Shown: positions 17,701-26,660 of the stretch, one piece after another
How positions within the stretch are numbered: position 1 is the stretch's first letter
Layout: each line of letters opens with the position of its first letter
Assembly: GCF_006874585.1 (NCBI RefSeq)
Contig: NZ_CP029762.1
Coordinates: 403,922-467,921 of the forward strand
Origin: Sphingomonas sp. IC081
GTDB taxonomy: Bacteria; Pseudomonadota; Alphaproteobacteria; Sphingomonadales; Sphingomonadaceae
Length of the DNA stretch: 64,000 nucleotides
Reading direction: 5' to 3'
Program-made: the position numbers and the translations under genes
Notes under the pieces: generated by a model
The model's input: only the letters and a program-made list of their open reading frames with translations
Databases searched by the model: none
Told to the model about the DNA's origin: nothing

Positions 17701-18010
17701 GCGTCATCGGATAGGCGACGATGTCGGGCGGCGTATGTCCATCGTCGGGATCGGGCGAGAACACCAGTCTTGCCCCCACGACCAGCCTGAAGCCGCTCGC
17801 GGCATCGCCGATCTCGCGCCAGGCGACATGCGCACGAACCACTCCTGCCACGGTATTGCGATCGGCAATGCCGATGCCGGCCATCCCGAGTTTCCACGCC
17901 CGCACCAGCATTTCCCCCGGATGCGAAGCACCGCGCAGAAAGCTGTAGTTGCTGGCAGCCAGCAGCTCCGCGAAAGGCAAGCCGCCCTGAGCGGAAGCAG
18001 TTCCCCTCAT
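14726..18010 (-). CDS. dnaE2: Error-prone DNA polymerase III alpha-like subunit DnaE2 (ImuC)
   Basis: The protein has 1094 residues. An N-terminal PHP domain (FAELLAASNYSFLRGASHPGE onward) is followed by the C-family polymerase palm with GRGSAANSLVCF and the catalytic aspartates in PPDIDVDFEHERREEI, then helix-hairpin-helix and OB-fold parts (RKLRVAGVVLIRQRPGKGNA, FITIEDETG). This is the mutagenic polymerase that, with ImuA and ImuB, copies across damaged DNA in many alphaproteobacteria lacking UmuDC. The start at 18010 overlaps the imuB stop as ATGA; the much longer open frame upstream would overlap imuB and is not credible. It should be induced through the LexA box at 20275-20289. Confidence 0.95.
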   Translation of the reverse strand: MRGTASAQGGLPFAELLAASNYSFLRGASHPGEMLVRAWKLGMAGIGIADRNTVAGVVRAHVAWREIGDAASGFRLVVGARLVFSPDPDDGHTPPDIVAYPMTRHGWGRLTRLLTLGNRRASKGECTLHLHDLLDHAQDLALIVTHPDRVTLRALRDACPGRVWLAATMPRAGADARRLAELRAISAALKVPLIATNDALYADADARPLQDILTCIREAATINTAGRRLAANAERHLKPPAEMARLFRACPEAIAATADLLSRISFTLDDLRYEYPHEPVPEGWEPQGWLEQLAQEGGRALFPGGLPESYRTVLAEEFRLIRQRGYACYFLTVHDIVRHARSLDPPILCQGRGSAANSLVCFFLGITSVDPVREKLLFSRFLSEERDEPPDIDVDFEHERREEIMQYVYARYGRERAGIAATVIHYRPRSTLREVGKALGLSEDVTARLSSTIWGNWGDDVPESRVAEAGFDIGNPQIARLKTLVDRLLGFPRHLSQHVGGFVLTEGRLDELVPIHNAAMPDRTFIEWDKDDIDALGLMKVDVLALGMLTCIRKSFDLMRQHGLGDLALATVPLEDAQTYRMLQRADSIGTFQVESRAQMAMLPRMQPKELYDLVIQVAIVRPGPIQGGMVHPYLRRRNGEEKVIFPRPAPPHDPDELREVLGKTLGVPLFQEQAMKLAIVAAGFTPAQADGLRRAMATFRNRGTVDHYRDLLVGGMTRRGYTQDFAERCFEQIRGFGEYGFPESHAQAFAWLAYVSSWLKCHHPAVFVAALLNSQPMGFYAPAQLVRDARDHGVEVRSIDVNASEWDCTLERSEGQDGKLSLRLGFSRLDGFRPQWAEAIVAARQSCRFVSMEDLAARGDLPPAALRKLADADALGSLGLTRREALWDARRTPPAQLPLFAATQAPELGKEADADLPAMTHAEEIVADYQTTRLSLKGHPMQFLREALDREGVTRCAEANRAKDGRKLRVAGVVLIRQRPGKGNAVFITIEDETGIVNALLWSREMEKQRRAVMAARLMVIEGEIQHSKEGVVHLMASRIVDRSAMLHALDDHTQAMAITASAGDEIHRLQAPRELRKHPRDVRILPKSRNFH

Positions 18011-19608
18011 GCGAACAGCCCATGCATGTACCACTGCGGATCGGGCTTCTCGTCGTAGAGCCCGTGCCGGAATATCCAGTACCGTCGTCCCTGAACATCC
18101 TCGACCCGGTAATAATCGCGGGTCAGGCCACCCTGGCCTGCACATTCCCCGCCCTTGTGGCGCCACCATTCGTTGGCGATCCGCTCTGGCCCTTCATAAA
18201 GCCGCACCTCGTGCAGCTTGCGCCGCCAGCGAAAGCGGTGGGGTGGACCATCGGGCACTTCGGCCAGCACTTCGACGCGCTGGGGCGGGGCGAACAGGAA
18301 CAGCGGACGCATCGGCGGCTCGCCCTCGGGCGGGCGCGGCCAGGGAACCGGCGCGCGTGCATCCATCGCCGGCAGGGCCAGCTGCGCCTGTTCCGGCAAA
18401 TGGCTATCCCGCGGAATAAGGCGCTGCAGACAGTCCGACCCCAGTCGCGTGCTGAGCCGCTCGATCAACTCTGCCAGCTCCGCCTCATCCTTTTCCCTGC
18501 CTTCAAGGCTCGGCTGGCTGGCTGGTAAAGGGTCGGTCGCGGGCAGAAAGAGCCCGATGCGATCATAGCCAAAGCCGGGATCGAGCGGGTCGGCAAGGCT
18601 GGCGATCCGCTCGTCGAGCAGACGCAGCACCAGCGTGGGATCACGGGTTGCTCTCCCCGTCTCGATAGCCAGACGATGGCGGGCTCCATCGCTGCGATAC
18701 AGCGTCAGCACGAAACGGCGCCCCCCCAGATCGCGTTCGGCCAAGACGGTTGCGGCCTCCTGCAATAACGCCATGAACACCGCCGCGATCGTGGCCTGCA
18801 ACGCGATGGGTTCGGCAAAACGGCGCTCGAAATGCAGCGGCTCGGGATCTCGCAGCACATCGATCGGAGCCTGTTCCTCTCCGGTCAGGCGGTAAAGTGC
18901 GCTCATCGCACCTGCGCCGAAACGGGCTGCGATGGTGGCTGACGGTCGTGCTGCCAGATCGCCGATCTGCCTCAGCCCCGCGCGGTTGAGCGCCAGCGTG
19001 GAGTTGGCATCGAGCCCCAGCGCCAGCACTGGAAGCGCACGGATCGCCGCGCGCTCGTCACGGATGGGCAGAGCGCCATGACGCGCCAGCGCCTGTGCCG
19101 CTTGCGGGGTAGAGGCAATGGCATGGCGCAGCGTCATGCCGATGGCCGCCATCGCCGCCTCGATCTGCGCGCACAGCCCGTTTTCCCCACCGAAGAGGTG
19201 ATCCACGCCCGCGATATCGAGCGTGATCCCATCCGGGGCCGCCAATGTGACACGCGGCGACCAGTCAAGGCAATCGCGTGCCAGGCGGTCAAGCCATTGG
19301 CGATCCGCACCTTCATCCATTTCGGTGATGACAAGTTCCGGCTCCAGGGCGCGGGCGTCGGCCAAGGTCATGCCCGGGGCAACCCCCAGCGCCTGTGCCC
19401 TGGCATCCACCGCCGCAAGCCTGAGCGCGCCTCCGGCCTTGGCGACCATCGCCAGCGGCGGCAGCGACACATCGCTCGCCCTCTCAGGCTGCGTGACGCC
19501 CCCCACCAGTCCACTGCGGCGCATTTTCCTGATCCGCCAGCGGTCGGTCGAGAGGAACGGAAACCACAGCGCCAGATAGCGGCGCTTCACGGAAATTGTG
19601 TCGATCAC
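18007..19608 (-). CDS. imuB: Y-family polymerase-like mutasome protein ImuB
   Basis: The protein has 533 residues. The N-terminus (RRYLALWFPFLSTDRW) and the block AVDARAQALGVAPGMTLADARAL are characteristic of ImuB, a Y-family relative that lacks catalytic residues and serves as the hub linking ImuA, DnaE2 and the beta clamp. A stretch QAQLALPA in the C-terminal half is a candidate clamp-binding motif, which is inference. A GTG at 19608 preceded by GGAG seven bases upstream is the chosen start. The gene overlaps imuA by 125 bases and dnaE2 by four, so translation of the operon is tightly coupled. Confidence 0.92.
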   Translation of the reverse strand: MIDTISVKRRYLALWFPFLSTDRWRIRKMRRSGLVGGVTQPERASDVSLPPLAMVAKAGGALRLAAVDARAQALGVAPGMTLADARALEPELVITEMDEGADRQWLDRLARDCLDWSPRVTLAAPDGITLDIAGVDHLFGGENGLCAQIEAAMAAIGMTLRHAIASTPQAAQALARHGALPIRDERAAIRALPVLALGLDANSTLALNRAGLRQIGDLAARPSATIAARFGAGAMSALYRLTGEEQAPIDVLRDPEPLHFERRFAEPIALQATIAAVFMALLQEAATVLAERDLGGRRFVLTLYRSDGARHRLAIETGRATRDPTLVLRLLDERIASLADPLDPGFGYDRIGLFLPATDPLPASQPSLEGREKDEAELAELIERLSTRLGSDCLQRLIPRDSHLPEQAQLALPAMDARAPVPWPRPPEGEPPMRPLFLFAPPQRVEVLAEVPDGPPHRFRWRRKLHEVRLYEGPERIANEWWRHKGGECAGQGGLTRDYYRVEDVQGRRYWIFRHGLYDEKPDPQWYMHGLFA

Positions 19609-20272
19609 GGTCCCACTCCAGACGCCAGTGCAGGCCGGAAGGGCCGGAGCGCTGGCGTAACAGGGTCAAGTCGAATGTCGGCAGGCCCGGGGCATGGCCC
19701 GGAAGGGCGCGCGAAGGCGCGGACGCCACCTGCCAACGCGTTCGCGCGGCACTGGCCGAAGGCGTCGCATCGATACGCAGCAGGAGCAGGGGCACGCCCG
19801 ATTTCTCCGCCGCCAGCACCAGCCTGCGACTGGCCGTCAGGTCAAGCGCGGGCATTTTCCCCCAGCCTTCGAGGACAACGGCCCCCAGCCTGCCGCAATG
19901 CAGAGCCTCGGCTGCGGCGCGCAGCAGCGAAAGCGTATCGGGAACGACACCCACCAGCCCCTGCTCGGGCGCACCACCCAGTTCGGCCCAGCCATTGGCC
20001 TGTAGAAAACCCGCAGACTTGAGCCAGCGCCGCTCCCGCAACCAGAGCACCGACTGTTTCGGCCGGTCCGCTCGCATACACATGCCCATGGCGACGGCCA
20101 TCGCGAACCCCGCGGTTGAACTGGCATCGTCCGGCTCGGCTGCGTAGATTTCGTGGACCTGCCCATAGCCAAGCCCTCCCCCCAACGCCTCGTCCAACGA
20201 GGCTATGCGACTCGCCCAAGGCTTAACCTCGCCCAAGGCTGCAGACATAGAGAGGGCATCGACGATTCGCAT
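19484..20272 (-). CDS. imuA: Mutasome accessory protein ImuA
   Basis: The protein has up to 262 residues and resembles a RecA/SulA-type fold: SLDEALGGGLGYGQVHEIYAAEPDD is the typical ImuA opening, and a Walker-B-like segment (LGAVVLEGWG) follows. ImuA acts with ImuB and DnaE2 in damage-induced mutagenesis, probably by contacting RecA and ImuB. The ATG at 20272 lies only two bases from the LexA box; with transcription starting inside or just after that box the message would be almost leaderless, so the internal ATG at 20248 (MSAALGEV) may be the true start. The last 125 bases are shared with imuB in another frame. Confidence 0.9.
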   Translation of the reverse strand: MRIVDALSMSAALGEVKPWASRIASLDEALGGGLGYGQVHEIYAAEPDDASSTAGFAMAVAMGMCMRADRPKQSVLWLRERRWLKSAGFLQANGWAELGGAPEQGLVGVVPDTLSLLRAAAEALHCGRLGAVVLEGWGKMPALDLTASRRLVLAAEKSGVPLLLLRIDATPSASAARTRWQVASAPSRALPGHAPGLPTFDLTLLRQRSGPSGLHWRLEWDRDRHNFREAPLSGAVVSVPLDRPLADQENAPQWTGGGRHAA

Positions 20273-20274
20273 TC

Positions 20275-20289
20275 GTTCTTATTATGTTC
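20275..20289 (-). promoter_or_regulatory. LexA (SOS) box of the imuA-imuB-dnaE2 operon
   Basis: The sequence GTTC-TTATTAT-GTTC matches the alphaproteobacterial LexA direct repeat GTTC-N7-GTTC exactly. On the coding strand a -35-like TTGATG lies upstream and the -10-like CATAAT overlaps the box, so LexA binding would block RNA polymerase. DNA damage should relieve this. Confidence 0.9.
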
Positions 20290-20349
20290 TATTCTCGATG
20301 CCATCAAGAGCATAGGGAGCTTGCTCCAGTCCAGCCCGATTCCTGATGT

Positions 20350-20634
20350 CGCGAGACTAGGCGGCGTGGGCAAATTCCTCGAGGTCACGATAGCCCCCAT
20401 TTGCCCCCCCTGCAGCGCCGGCAGAAGGGCCCCCGCGCGTATTCCTCCATGCTCGAGGTGAGCACCACGAGCATGGAGGATACGAGCCGTCCTGGCGAGC
20501 ATGAGCGCGTTGCGCTTCATTTCCTCGATAGGAAGCGAGCTCACCCATTTCATCGTGCCGACCTGGTGATCGATCAGCAGCATGGCGGCATTGGCGCCGG
20601 TGAAACGTTCGAGCGCCACGATCCATGCAGGCAT
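20350..20634 (-). pseudogene. Isochorismatase-family hydrolase, truncated and frameshifted
   Basis: The start reads MPAWIVALERFTG then NAAMLLIDHQVGTMKWVSSL, the aspartate-containing first strand of YcaC-like cysteine hydrolases. The expected next block appears in a different frame as MLVVLTSSMEEYARGP, and LLPALQGG returns to the first frame, so two compensating indels are present. The remaining two thirds, including the catalytic cysteine, are missing. It lies just upstream of the imuA promoter and may be debris from an old rearrangement. Confidence 0.6.
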
Positions 20635-20744
20635 GATAGACCCCGATGAAGGACGCGATCCTCGCCGCACAACACCTCAGCGCGAAAGTGCTGGCCATGT
20701 TTGAAGTGTTGCACGGCAAGGGGCGCAGGCATCGCGAGCCTCCC

Positions 20745-21803
20745 TCAGGCGATAAGTGCCGGATAATCGGTGTAGCCCGTCTCGGTGCCGCCAAAGTAGC
20801 TCATCCGATCAGCCTTGTTGAAAGGAGCGTCGGCCTCGAGGCGAGCCACGAAGTCGGGATTGGCGAGCACCATCTGTCCATAGGATTCAAGGTCCGCAAG
20901 GCCGGTCGCCAGATCCCCGCCGATCTCGGCGCGCGGGCGCCCCGGGCGGTTGACGATCAGGATGCCGCTCCACAGCTTGCGGATATCGACGAGAAGCGCC
21001 TCGTCACCCTGGTCCATGATGTGGAGATAGGCGAGCCCCAGATTGTCGAGCTCGGCGACGAGATGACGATAGAGGTCCGGCCCCTCAGGCCCCTCTACGA
21101 TGCCCCAGAGCGGAGTGCCGGGCGACAGGCGGATGCCGGTGCGGTCGGCGCCGATCGCATCGGAAATGGCGCGCGCCACCTCGATGGCAAAGCGCGCCCG
21201 GTTCTCGAGCGAGCCGCCGTAGCGGTCGGTGCGCTGGTTGGCGCTGGGGGCGAGGAACTGCTGGATAAGATAGGCATTGGCGCCATGAATCTCCACCCCG
21301 TCGGCCCCTGCCTCGATCGCAGAGCGCGCCGCGTGCGCGAAGTCAGTAACCGTTGTGGCCACTTCATCGGTCGAAAGCGCGCGCGGTGTCGGCGCGTCCT
21401 GAAGGCCCGTCGGCGTGAACATCTGCGCGCCCGGCGCGATCGCGGACGGGGCGACACCCTGGCGGTGGTGCGTGTTGTCCGGATGCGACATGCGGCCAGC
21501 GTGCATCAGCTGGATGAAGATGTGCCCCCCCTTGGCGTGGACGGCTTCGGTGGTCGCGCGCCAGGCCGCGACATGTCCGTCCGTGTAGATGCCGGGGGTC
21601 GTCATGTAGCCCTGCCCGTCGTCGGAGGGCTGGGTGCCTTCGGTCACGATGAGGCCGATGCTGGCCCGCTGCGCATAGTAGTCGGCGGCAAGTGGACCTG
21701 GGGTTCCGTCGAGGTTGGCGCGGCTGCGCGTCATCGGAGCCATGACGAGGCGGTTGGGCAGGGCATAGCGGCCGACACGGACGGGTTCGAAGAGGGTGCT
21801 CAC
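20745..21803 (-). CDS. Old yellow enzyme family alkene reductase (NADH:flavin oxidoreductase)
   Basis: The protein has 352 residues, an FMN-binding TIM barrel of the NemA/OYE type. LVMAPMTRSRA near the start, HIFIQLMHAGR, the substrate-binding histidine-asparagine pair in VEIHGANAYLIQQFL, and NQRTDRYGGSLENRARF are all present. Such enzymes reduce the C=C bond of enals, enones and nitro-compounds with NAD(P)H. The GTG at 21803 follows GGAG at seven bases and gives the normal N-terminus STLFEPVRVG; longer readings extend into the promoter. A LysR gene is transcribed divergently from 21912, the usual arrangement for an electrophile-induced OYE. Confidence 0.93.
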   Translation of the reverse strand: MSTLFEPVRVGRYALPNRLVMAPMTRSRANLDGTPGPLAADYYAQRASIGLIVTEGTQPSDDGQGYMTTPGIYTDGHVAAWRATTEAVHAKGGHIFIQLMHAGRMSHPDNTHHRQGVAPSAIAPGAQMFTPTGLQDAPTPRALSTDEVATTVTDFAHAARSAIEAGADGVEIHGANAYLIQQFLAPSANQRTDRYGGSLENRARFAIEVARAISDAIGADRTGIRLSPGTPLWGIVEGPEGPDLYRHLVAELDNLGLAYLHIMDQGDEALLVDIRKLWSGILIVNRPGRPRAEIGGDLATGLADLESYGQMVLANPDFVARLEADAPFNKADRMSYFGGTETGYTDYPALIA

Positions 21804-21911
21804 GGGGTTTCTCCGTTGGGGGGATTGCTTGAGCGCACTATCGCCCTGCGAACGATCGGGATAAAGACGGCAAACTGGAGAAGATTGATCCACTGATGGA
21901 GCAATTGGGTG

Positions 21912-22787
21912 ATGCATCTCGACGACATGGCGCTCTTCGTCGAAGTGGTGAAGGCAAGGAGCTTTCGCGGCGCTGCCGAAGTGTTAGGCATGCCCAACTC
22001 GACGGTCTCGCGTCGCATCGGCATGTTGGAAAAGGCTCTCGGCCTCAGGCTCCTCCACCGCACGACGCGTCGGATCGAGCTCACCGAGGCGGGCCAGGTC
22101 TACTTCGAGCGCAGCAAGCGCATCGTCGAGGAAGCGCGTCTCGCGCATCTCGAACTGGGCGAGATGCTGGCACAGCCCACAGGGGTGCTGCGCGCTTCGC
22201 TGCCGGTGGACTTCGCGGTGACATACCTGGCGCCGCTCATCGCAGAATTCTCGCAGCTATACCCCGGTATCAGCTTTGACATCGACCTGACACCGCGCCG
22301 CATCGACCTCGTAAGCGAACGCTTCGACATCGCCATCCGCATGGGAGAGCCTGCGGATTCCCACCTCATCGCACGGCCGCTGGCCCGGCTGGTGTCGCAC
22401 CTCTATGCCGCACCGTCGTATCTCGCGCAGCGCGGGGTGCCGACCAGTCCGGAAGACCTCGAGCAGCACGATTGCATGGGCATGATCCGCGAGGGGCGCT
22501 GGACGCTCACCCGTGGCGACAGCCGATGCGAGGTTCCCGTGGGCGGACGCTTTCACCTCAACAATGTCGGCATGATCAAGCGGCTGAGCACCCTGGGCCT
22601 CGGCGTCATCCTTGTTCCCGAGGAAATCGTGGCGGACGAGCTTGGCTCCGGCCAACTGCGACGCATCCTGCCTGAATGGCAGGGCAAACCCATGTCCGTC
22701 TACGCCCTGACCGAGACCCGTCTGCTTCCAGCCAAAACTCAGCGTTTCATCGAATTCCTGAGGGAAAAGCTGGCCTCGAAGCGCTGA
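21912..22787 (+). CDS. LysR-family regulator, divergent from the old yellow enzyme gene
   Basis: The protein has 291 residues. The winged helix-turn-helix (residues 1-60, FVEVVKARSFRGAAEVLGMPNSTVSRRIGMLE) and the effector domain (from about residue 88, GVLRASLPVDFAVTYLAPLI) are complete; the sequence resembles the DsdC/CrgA-like group that commonly regulates reductases. Of GTG 21909 and ATG 21912 I chose the ATG. The 108-bp space to the OYE gene should hold shared operators. The natural inference is that it activates the OYE gene in response to an electrophile and represses itself. Confidence 0.9.
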   Translation: MHLDDMALFVEVVKARSFRGAAEVLGMPNSTVSRRIGMLEKALGLRLLHRTTRRIELTEAGQVYFERSKRIVEEARLAHLELGEMLAQPTGVLRASLPVDFAVTYLAPLIAEFSQLYPGISFDIDLTPRRIDLVSERFDIAIRMGEPADSHLIARPLARLVSHLYAAPSYLAQRGVPTSPEDLEQHDCMGMIREGRWTLTRGDSRCEVPVGGRFHLNNVGMIKRLSTLGLGVILVPEEIVADELGSGQLRRILPEWQGKPMSVYALTETRLLPAKTQRFIEFLREKLASKR

Positions 22788-23123
22788 CCCGGTCGCGCCC
22801 CGAAATGGGCACGAGACCCGGGCCGCATACCATGACGGACCGGCCGGACCTGTGATGCAGAAGTCGACTGCTGAACGCCAGCGATGGGTCGGTTCTTCAT
22901 ATGGCGCCCCCGAATAGTTAATGGGGAATGAGCAGGGAAATCTACAATGCAGCTCCGCCGCGTCGTAGCTTGCTGATGCCTGGCTTGGTTTCACGATGCA
23001 GTGGTTGTCACTGCCGGCCAGCACGGAGGTATAGGAAATTACTATGGGATTGCAAAATATGCCTATTTGACCCTTTACGTTTGTAGATGTCATTCACCTT
23101 CCCAACAACAGGGGAGATGGTGG
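22788..23123. other. Intergenic region without a recognised gene
   Basis: These 336 bases between the LysR and esterase genes contain only very short open frames. The last 100 bases are more AT-rich and probably contain the esterase promoter; no clear -35/-10 pair or hairpin was found. Confidence 0.4.
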
Positions 23124-24068
23124 ATGGCAACTGGTAAATCCGCATATTTTGTTATGGCAACAGCATGCGTAGCAGCAGCAGGGAGTGCTGCTGCGCAGCC
23201 TGCCGACTATCCTGCACCCGCTCCGGCAAGCGCGCCGGTCGAGACGGGCGCCCTCCCGCTCTATGGCGCCCAGACGCCAGGATCTGCCGACAACGAGAAC
23301 TGGGCCCGATACTTCGGTAAGGACTATGCGGTTCGCAATGTCACGCGGCCCACCTTGACCCCGATTCTTCCCGATCCCGCCAAAGCGACCGGCGCCGCTG
23401 TGATCGTGGCGCCCGGCGGCGCTTTCATGGCGCTTTCCATGTCGCACGAGGGCTGGGATGTAGCTCAGGCCCTTGCAGATCGCGGTATTGCCGCGTTCGT
23501 TCTGAAATATCGCCTGTTGCCAACCCCCAAGGATGAAGCCGAAGCCGGGAAATATGTTTGGACCAAGATGATGGAGGGCATTCCCGATCCGACCAAGCAA
23601 CCGGTGCTCACCAATCCGCAAGCGACTGAAGATGGCCTTGCCGCTCTGAAGATGGTGCGCGAACATGCCGCCAAATGGGGCGTCGACCCCGCCCGCGTCG
23701 GCATGATCGGTTTTTCGGCAGGCGCCATGACCTCGCTCCAGACCGTCCTTGCCGCGAAGTCGGGCGAACGCCCTGCTTTCTTCGGGTACATCTATGGCCC
23801 GCAGGCAAAGATCGACGTTCCGGCAGACGCATCGCCGATGTTCGATGCAATCGCTCTCGACGACCCCCTGTTTCCCTCGATGGGCTTTCCAATTGCGCAG
23901 GCCTGGCTCGCAGCCAAGCGGCCTGTCGAAATTCATGGCTACCAGCAGGGAGGCCATGGTTTCGGGCTCGGAAAGCCAAACACCACGACAACGCTCGTGC
24001 TAGACGAATTCACCGCGTGGCTTTCTATGCAGGGATTCCTGACCAGAAAGACAGCCCCTGACCAGTGA
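23124..24068 (+). CDS. Secreted alpha/beta hydrolase (acetyl-esterase-like)
   Basis: The protein has 314 residues with a signal peptide ending in AAAQP. The oxyanion region VIVAPGGAFMALSMSHEGWD, the nucleophile motif GFSAG, and the late histidine in GGHGFGLG mark a BD-FAE/esterase-lipase type alpha/beta hydrolase. Relatives remove acetyl groups from xylan or other glycans or hydrolyse small esters. GGGGAG stands before the ATG at 23124, which also gives the proper signal peptide. It probably acts in the periplasm. No partner gene adjoins it. The substrate is unknown. Confidence 0.85.
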   Translation: MATGKSAYFVMATACVAAAGSAAAQPADYPAPAPASAPVETGALPLYGAQTPGSADNENWARYFGKDYAVRNVTRPTLTPILPDPAKATGAAVIVAPGGAFMALSMSHEGWDVAQALADRGIAAFVLKYRLLPTPKDEAEAGKYVWTKMMEGIPDPTKQPVLTNPQATEDGLAALKMVREHAAKWGVDPARVGMIGFSAGAMTSLQTVLAAKSGERPAFFGYIYGPQAKIDVPADASPMFDAIALDDPLFPSMGFPIAQAWLAAKRPVEIHGYQQGGHGFGLGKPNTTTTLVLDEFTAWLSMQGFLTRKTAPDQ

Positions 24069-24197
24069 AGTGCCCGAGACCGGGAAGTCTCTTCACGGCA
24101 TCCTCTCGGAAGGGCGATGGGAAAGCTGCCGGTCCGTTGCTGGGGAGCGAAACTGGAGCGCTGAGTGACCGGGAGGGGTCGTACTCAGCGTCAAGAT

Positions 24198-25041
24198 CTA
24201 GTTGTCGCCTGCGCTTTTTACGCTCTTCGCTAGCTGCTGGCGCAGCCAGGCCATTGCGGAATCGTGGTGGGTCCGTTCGTGCCAGACCAGAATCTTCGTA
24301 AAGCCGGGTACCGGCAAAGGGGGCTCCTGAAGATGCAGACCTTTCTGACCTTTTACCAAGCGGGCGGGAAGTAATGCACAGGCGTTGGATGTGCGTACCA
24401 GATCGAGGACCAGACCAAAGTTGGGGGCCGTCATGATGACCCGCCTCGTGCGGTTGAGGGCCGCCAAGGCATGATCGGTCGCACCCTGGAACCGAGTGCC
24501 GTCGTGCGACATCAGGGCGTGGTCCAAGGCACAGAACGTATCGAGGTCCATAGCCTGCCCCGCTGCCGGATGATCACGGCGCAGGACGCAGGTATAGTGT
24601 TCCTCGAACAGGTGGCGCGCACGCAGGTTCTCGGGCGCCATCTGCGGGGTGACGAGCGCGAGGTCGGTCTTGCCCTGCTCCATATCGAGCGCCAGCGTCT
24701 CCATCGCAACGTGCCGGATTGCAATCCGGATGCCCGGCGCGCTCGTGCGCAAGGCGCTCAGGAATGGGAGAAGTACGACCTGCTGTGCGTAATCGGTCGC
24801 GGCGATGCCGATGGTCCGCTCCGCCGTCGCGGGATCGAAGGCATCGGGTTGCAGCAAGGCCTCGATTTCGCCGAGCGCGCGCCGAAGCGGTTCCGCGAGA
24901 GCTTCGGCTCGAGGTGTGGGCAGAACCCCGCGCTGGGCGCGAACGAACAGCGGATCATCGAACGTCTCGCGAAGCCGGTTGAGCATGCCGCTTACGGCCG
25001 GTTGGGTCAGGCCAAGCCGCTCGCCCGCCTGTGGAGCGGCG
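24198..25041 (-). pseudogene. LysR-family regulator lacking its N-terminus (cut by IS21-family element)
   Basis: The frame starts inside the helix-turn-helix (AGERLGLTQPAVSGMLNRLRETF) and continues through a complete LysR effector domain to KSVKSAGDN. About 28 N-terminal residues, including the first helices of the DNA-binding domain, are missing because the IS21-family element abuts at 25042. Without them the protein cannot be expected to bind DNA. The remainder shows no stop codon, so the break is recent. Confidence 0.85.
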
Positions 25042-25145
25042 TGCAAAATTGACCCCCTTAGCGGGGTGATCGGCGTCTAAAATTGACCCCCTTCATCTCA
25101 TTGTGAGAAGCGCCGCCGTTTCGGTTCCGGACGGCGGGTACAGGG

Positions 25146-26660
25146 ATGTTGGTTGTGGAGACGATTACGAGGATCCGTCGGGAGCACCGGGACGGTAAGC
25201 CGATCAAGGCGATAGCGCGGGATTTGCGGCTGTCGCGCAACACGGTGCGCAAGGCGATCCGGGCGCCGAACGCGGATGCCAGTTACGAGCGCAAGGAACA
25301 GCATCGGCCGCAGACCGGCCCTTTCAGCACTCGCCTGGAAGAACTGCTTGAAGAGAACGAAGGGCTGCCCCGGCGTGACCGGCTTCGCATGACGCGGATC
25401 CATGATCTGCTTCAGCGCGAAGGGTTTGGCGGCTCTTATGACGCTGTGCGGCGCTATGCTGCACGCTGGAAGCGTGAGCGTCGCGTTGACGCCGGCGATA
25501 TGACCAAGGCGTTCATCCCGTTGATGTACCGGCCCGGCGAGGCTTACCAGTTCGACTGGAGCCATGAGGACGTCGAGATCGCCGGCAAGCCAATGCGCGT
25601 GAAGGTCGCGCATATGCGGTTTTGCTGGTCACGGGCACCATTTGTCCGTGCCTATCCTCGCGAGACGCAAGAGATGGTGTTCGACGCACATGCCCGCGCC
25701 TTTGCCTTCTTCGGTGGGATTCCGACGCGCGGCATCTACGACAATATGAAGACGGCGGTGACGACGGTGTTCACCGGCAAGGAACGCCTGTTCAACCGGC
25801 GGTTTCTGATCATGACGGACCACTATCGCGTTGAGCCGGTGGCCTGTAGTCCTGCCGCAGGGTGGGAGAAGGGTCAGGTCGAGAACCAGGTTCAGACCAG
25901 TAGGGAGCGCCTGTTCAAGCCGCGCCTGCGCTTTGCCAGCCTCGAGGAACTGAACATCTGGCTGGAAGCCGAGTGCCGGCGCTGGGCGGAACGCAACCAG
26001 CATCCTGACCAGGAAGGCATGACGATCGCGCAGGCGCTGGAGGTGGAGCGGCCGATGCTGCAACCGCTACCGGTTCCCTTCGACGGGTTCTTCGAGAGCG
26101 AACACGTAGCCAGTTCGACGTGCCTCGTGAGCTTCGATCGCAATCGGTACTCGGTGATGGCAAAGGCGGCCCATCAGGCTGTGCAGGTGCGGGCCTATGC
26201 AACGCGCATCGTGATCCGCTGCGACGGCGCTGTCGTGGCCGAACACGAACGGGTCTTCGGCCGGAACCAGACAATCTTCGATCCATGGCACTACCTGCCC
26301 ATCCTCGCCCGCAAGCCCGGTGCGTTGCGCAATGGTGCTCCCTTCCAGGACTGGGCTCTCCCACCTGCACTGGCCCAATTGCGGCGTAAGTTGGGCAAGG
26401 GCGACGATGCCGACCGGCGCTTTGTACGCGTCCTCGCCGCTGTCCCCGAAGATGGCCTGGAGGCTGTCGAGGCCGCAGTGCGCGAGGCACTCAGCGCCGG
26501 TACTATCAGCGACGAGATCATCCTCAACATCCTGTCCCGTCGCCGCGAGCCTCATGATGCCCAGGCTATGGACGTCGTCGTCAACCTGAAGCTCAAGCAT
26601 CCGCCAGAGGCGAACTGCGGCCGCTACGATACCGTGCGAGACCTCGATGCAGCGGCATGA
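25146..26660 (+). CDS. istA: IS21-family transposase IstA
   Basis: The protein has 504 residues. An N-terminal helix-turn-helix ([19 protein letters not shown]) precedes the integrase core, whose DDE residues appear in [23 protein letters not shown] and [11 protein letters not shown]. The frame is intact. IstA cuts and joins the ends with help from the IstB ATPase, whose gene overlaps it by 14 bases. Everything needed for transposition seems present. Confidence 0.95.
   Translation: MLVVETITRIRREHRDGKPIKAIARDLRLSRNTVRKAIRAPNADASYERKEQHRPQTGPFSTRLEELLEENEGLPRRDRLRMTRIHDLLQREGFGGSYDAVRRYAARWKRERRVDAGDMTKAFIPLMYRPGEAYQFDWSHEDVEIAGKPMRVKVAHMRFCWSRAPFVRAYPRETQEMVFDAHARAFAFFGGIPTRGIYDNMKTAVTTVFTGKERLFNRRFLIMTDHYRVEPVACSPAAGWEKGQVENQVQTSRERLFKPRLRFASLEELNIWLEAECRRWAERNQHPDQEGMTIAQALEVERPMLQPLPVPFDGFFESEHVASSTCLVSFDRNRYSVMAKAAHQAVQVRAYATRIVIRCDGAVVAEHERVFGRNQTIFDPWHYLPILARKPGALRNGAPFQDWALPPALAQLRRKLGKGDDADRRFVRVLAAVPEDGLEAVEAAVREALSAGTISDEIILNILSRRREPHDAQAMDVVVNLKLKHPPEANCGRYDTVRDLDAAA

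Noticed and set aside
20203-20670. Single continuous minus-strand frame of 155 codons overlapping imuA
   Set aside because: Only its first third matches a family; the middle matches in another frame, and the end overlaps the SOS box and imuA, so it is a pseudogene remnant.
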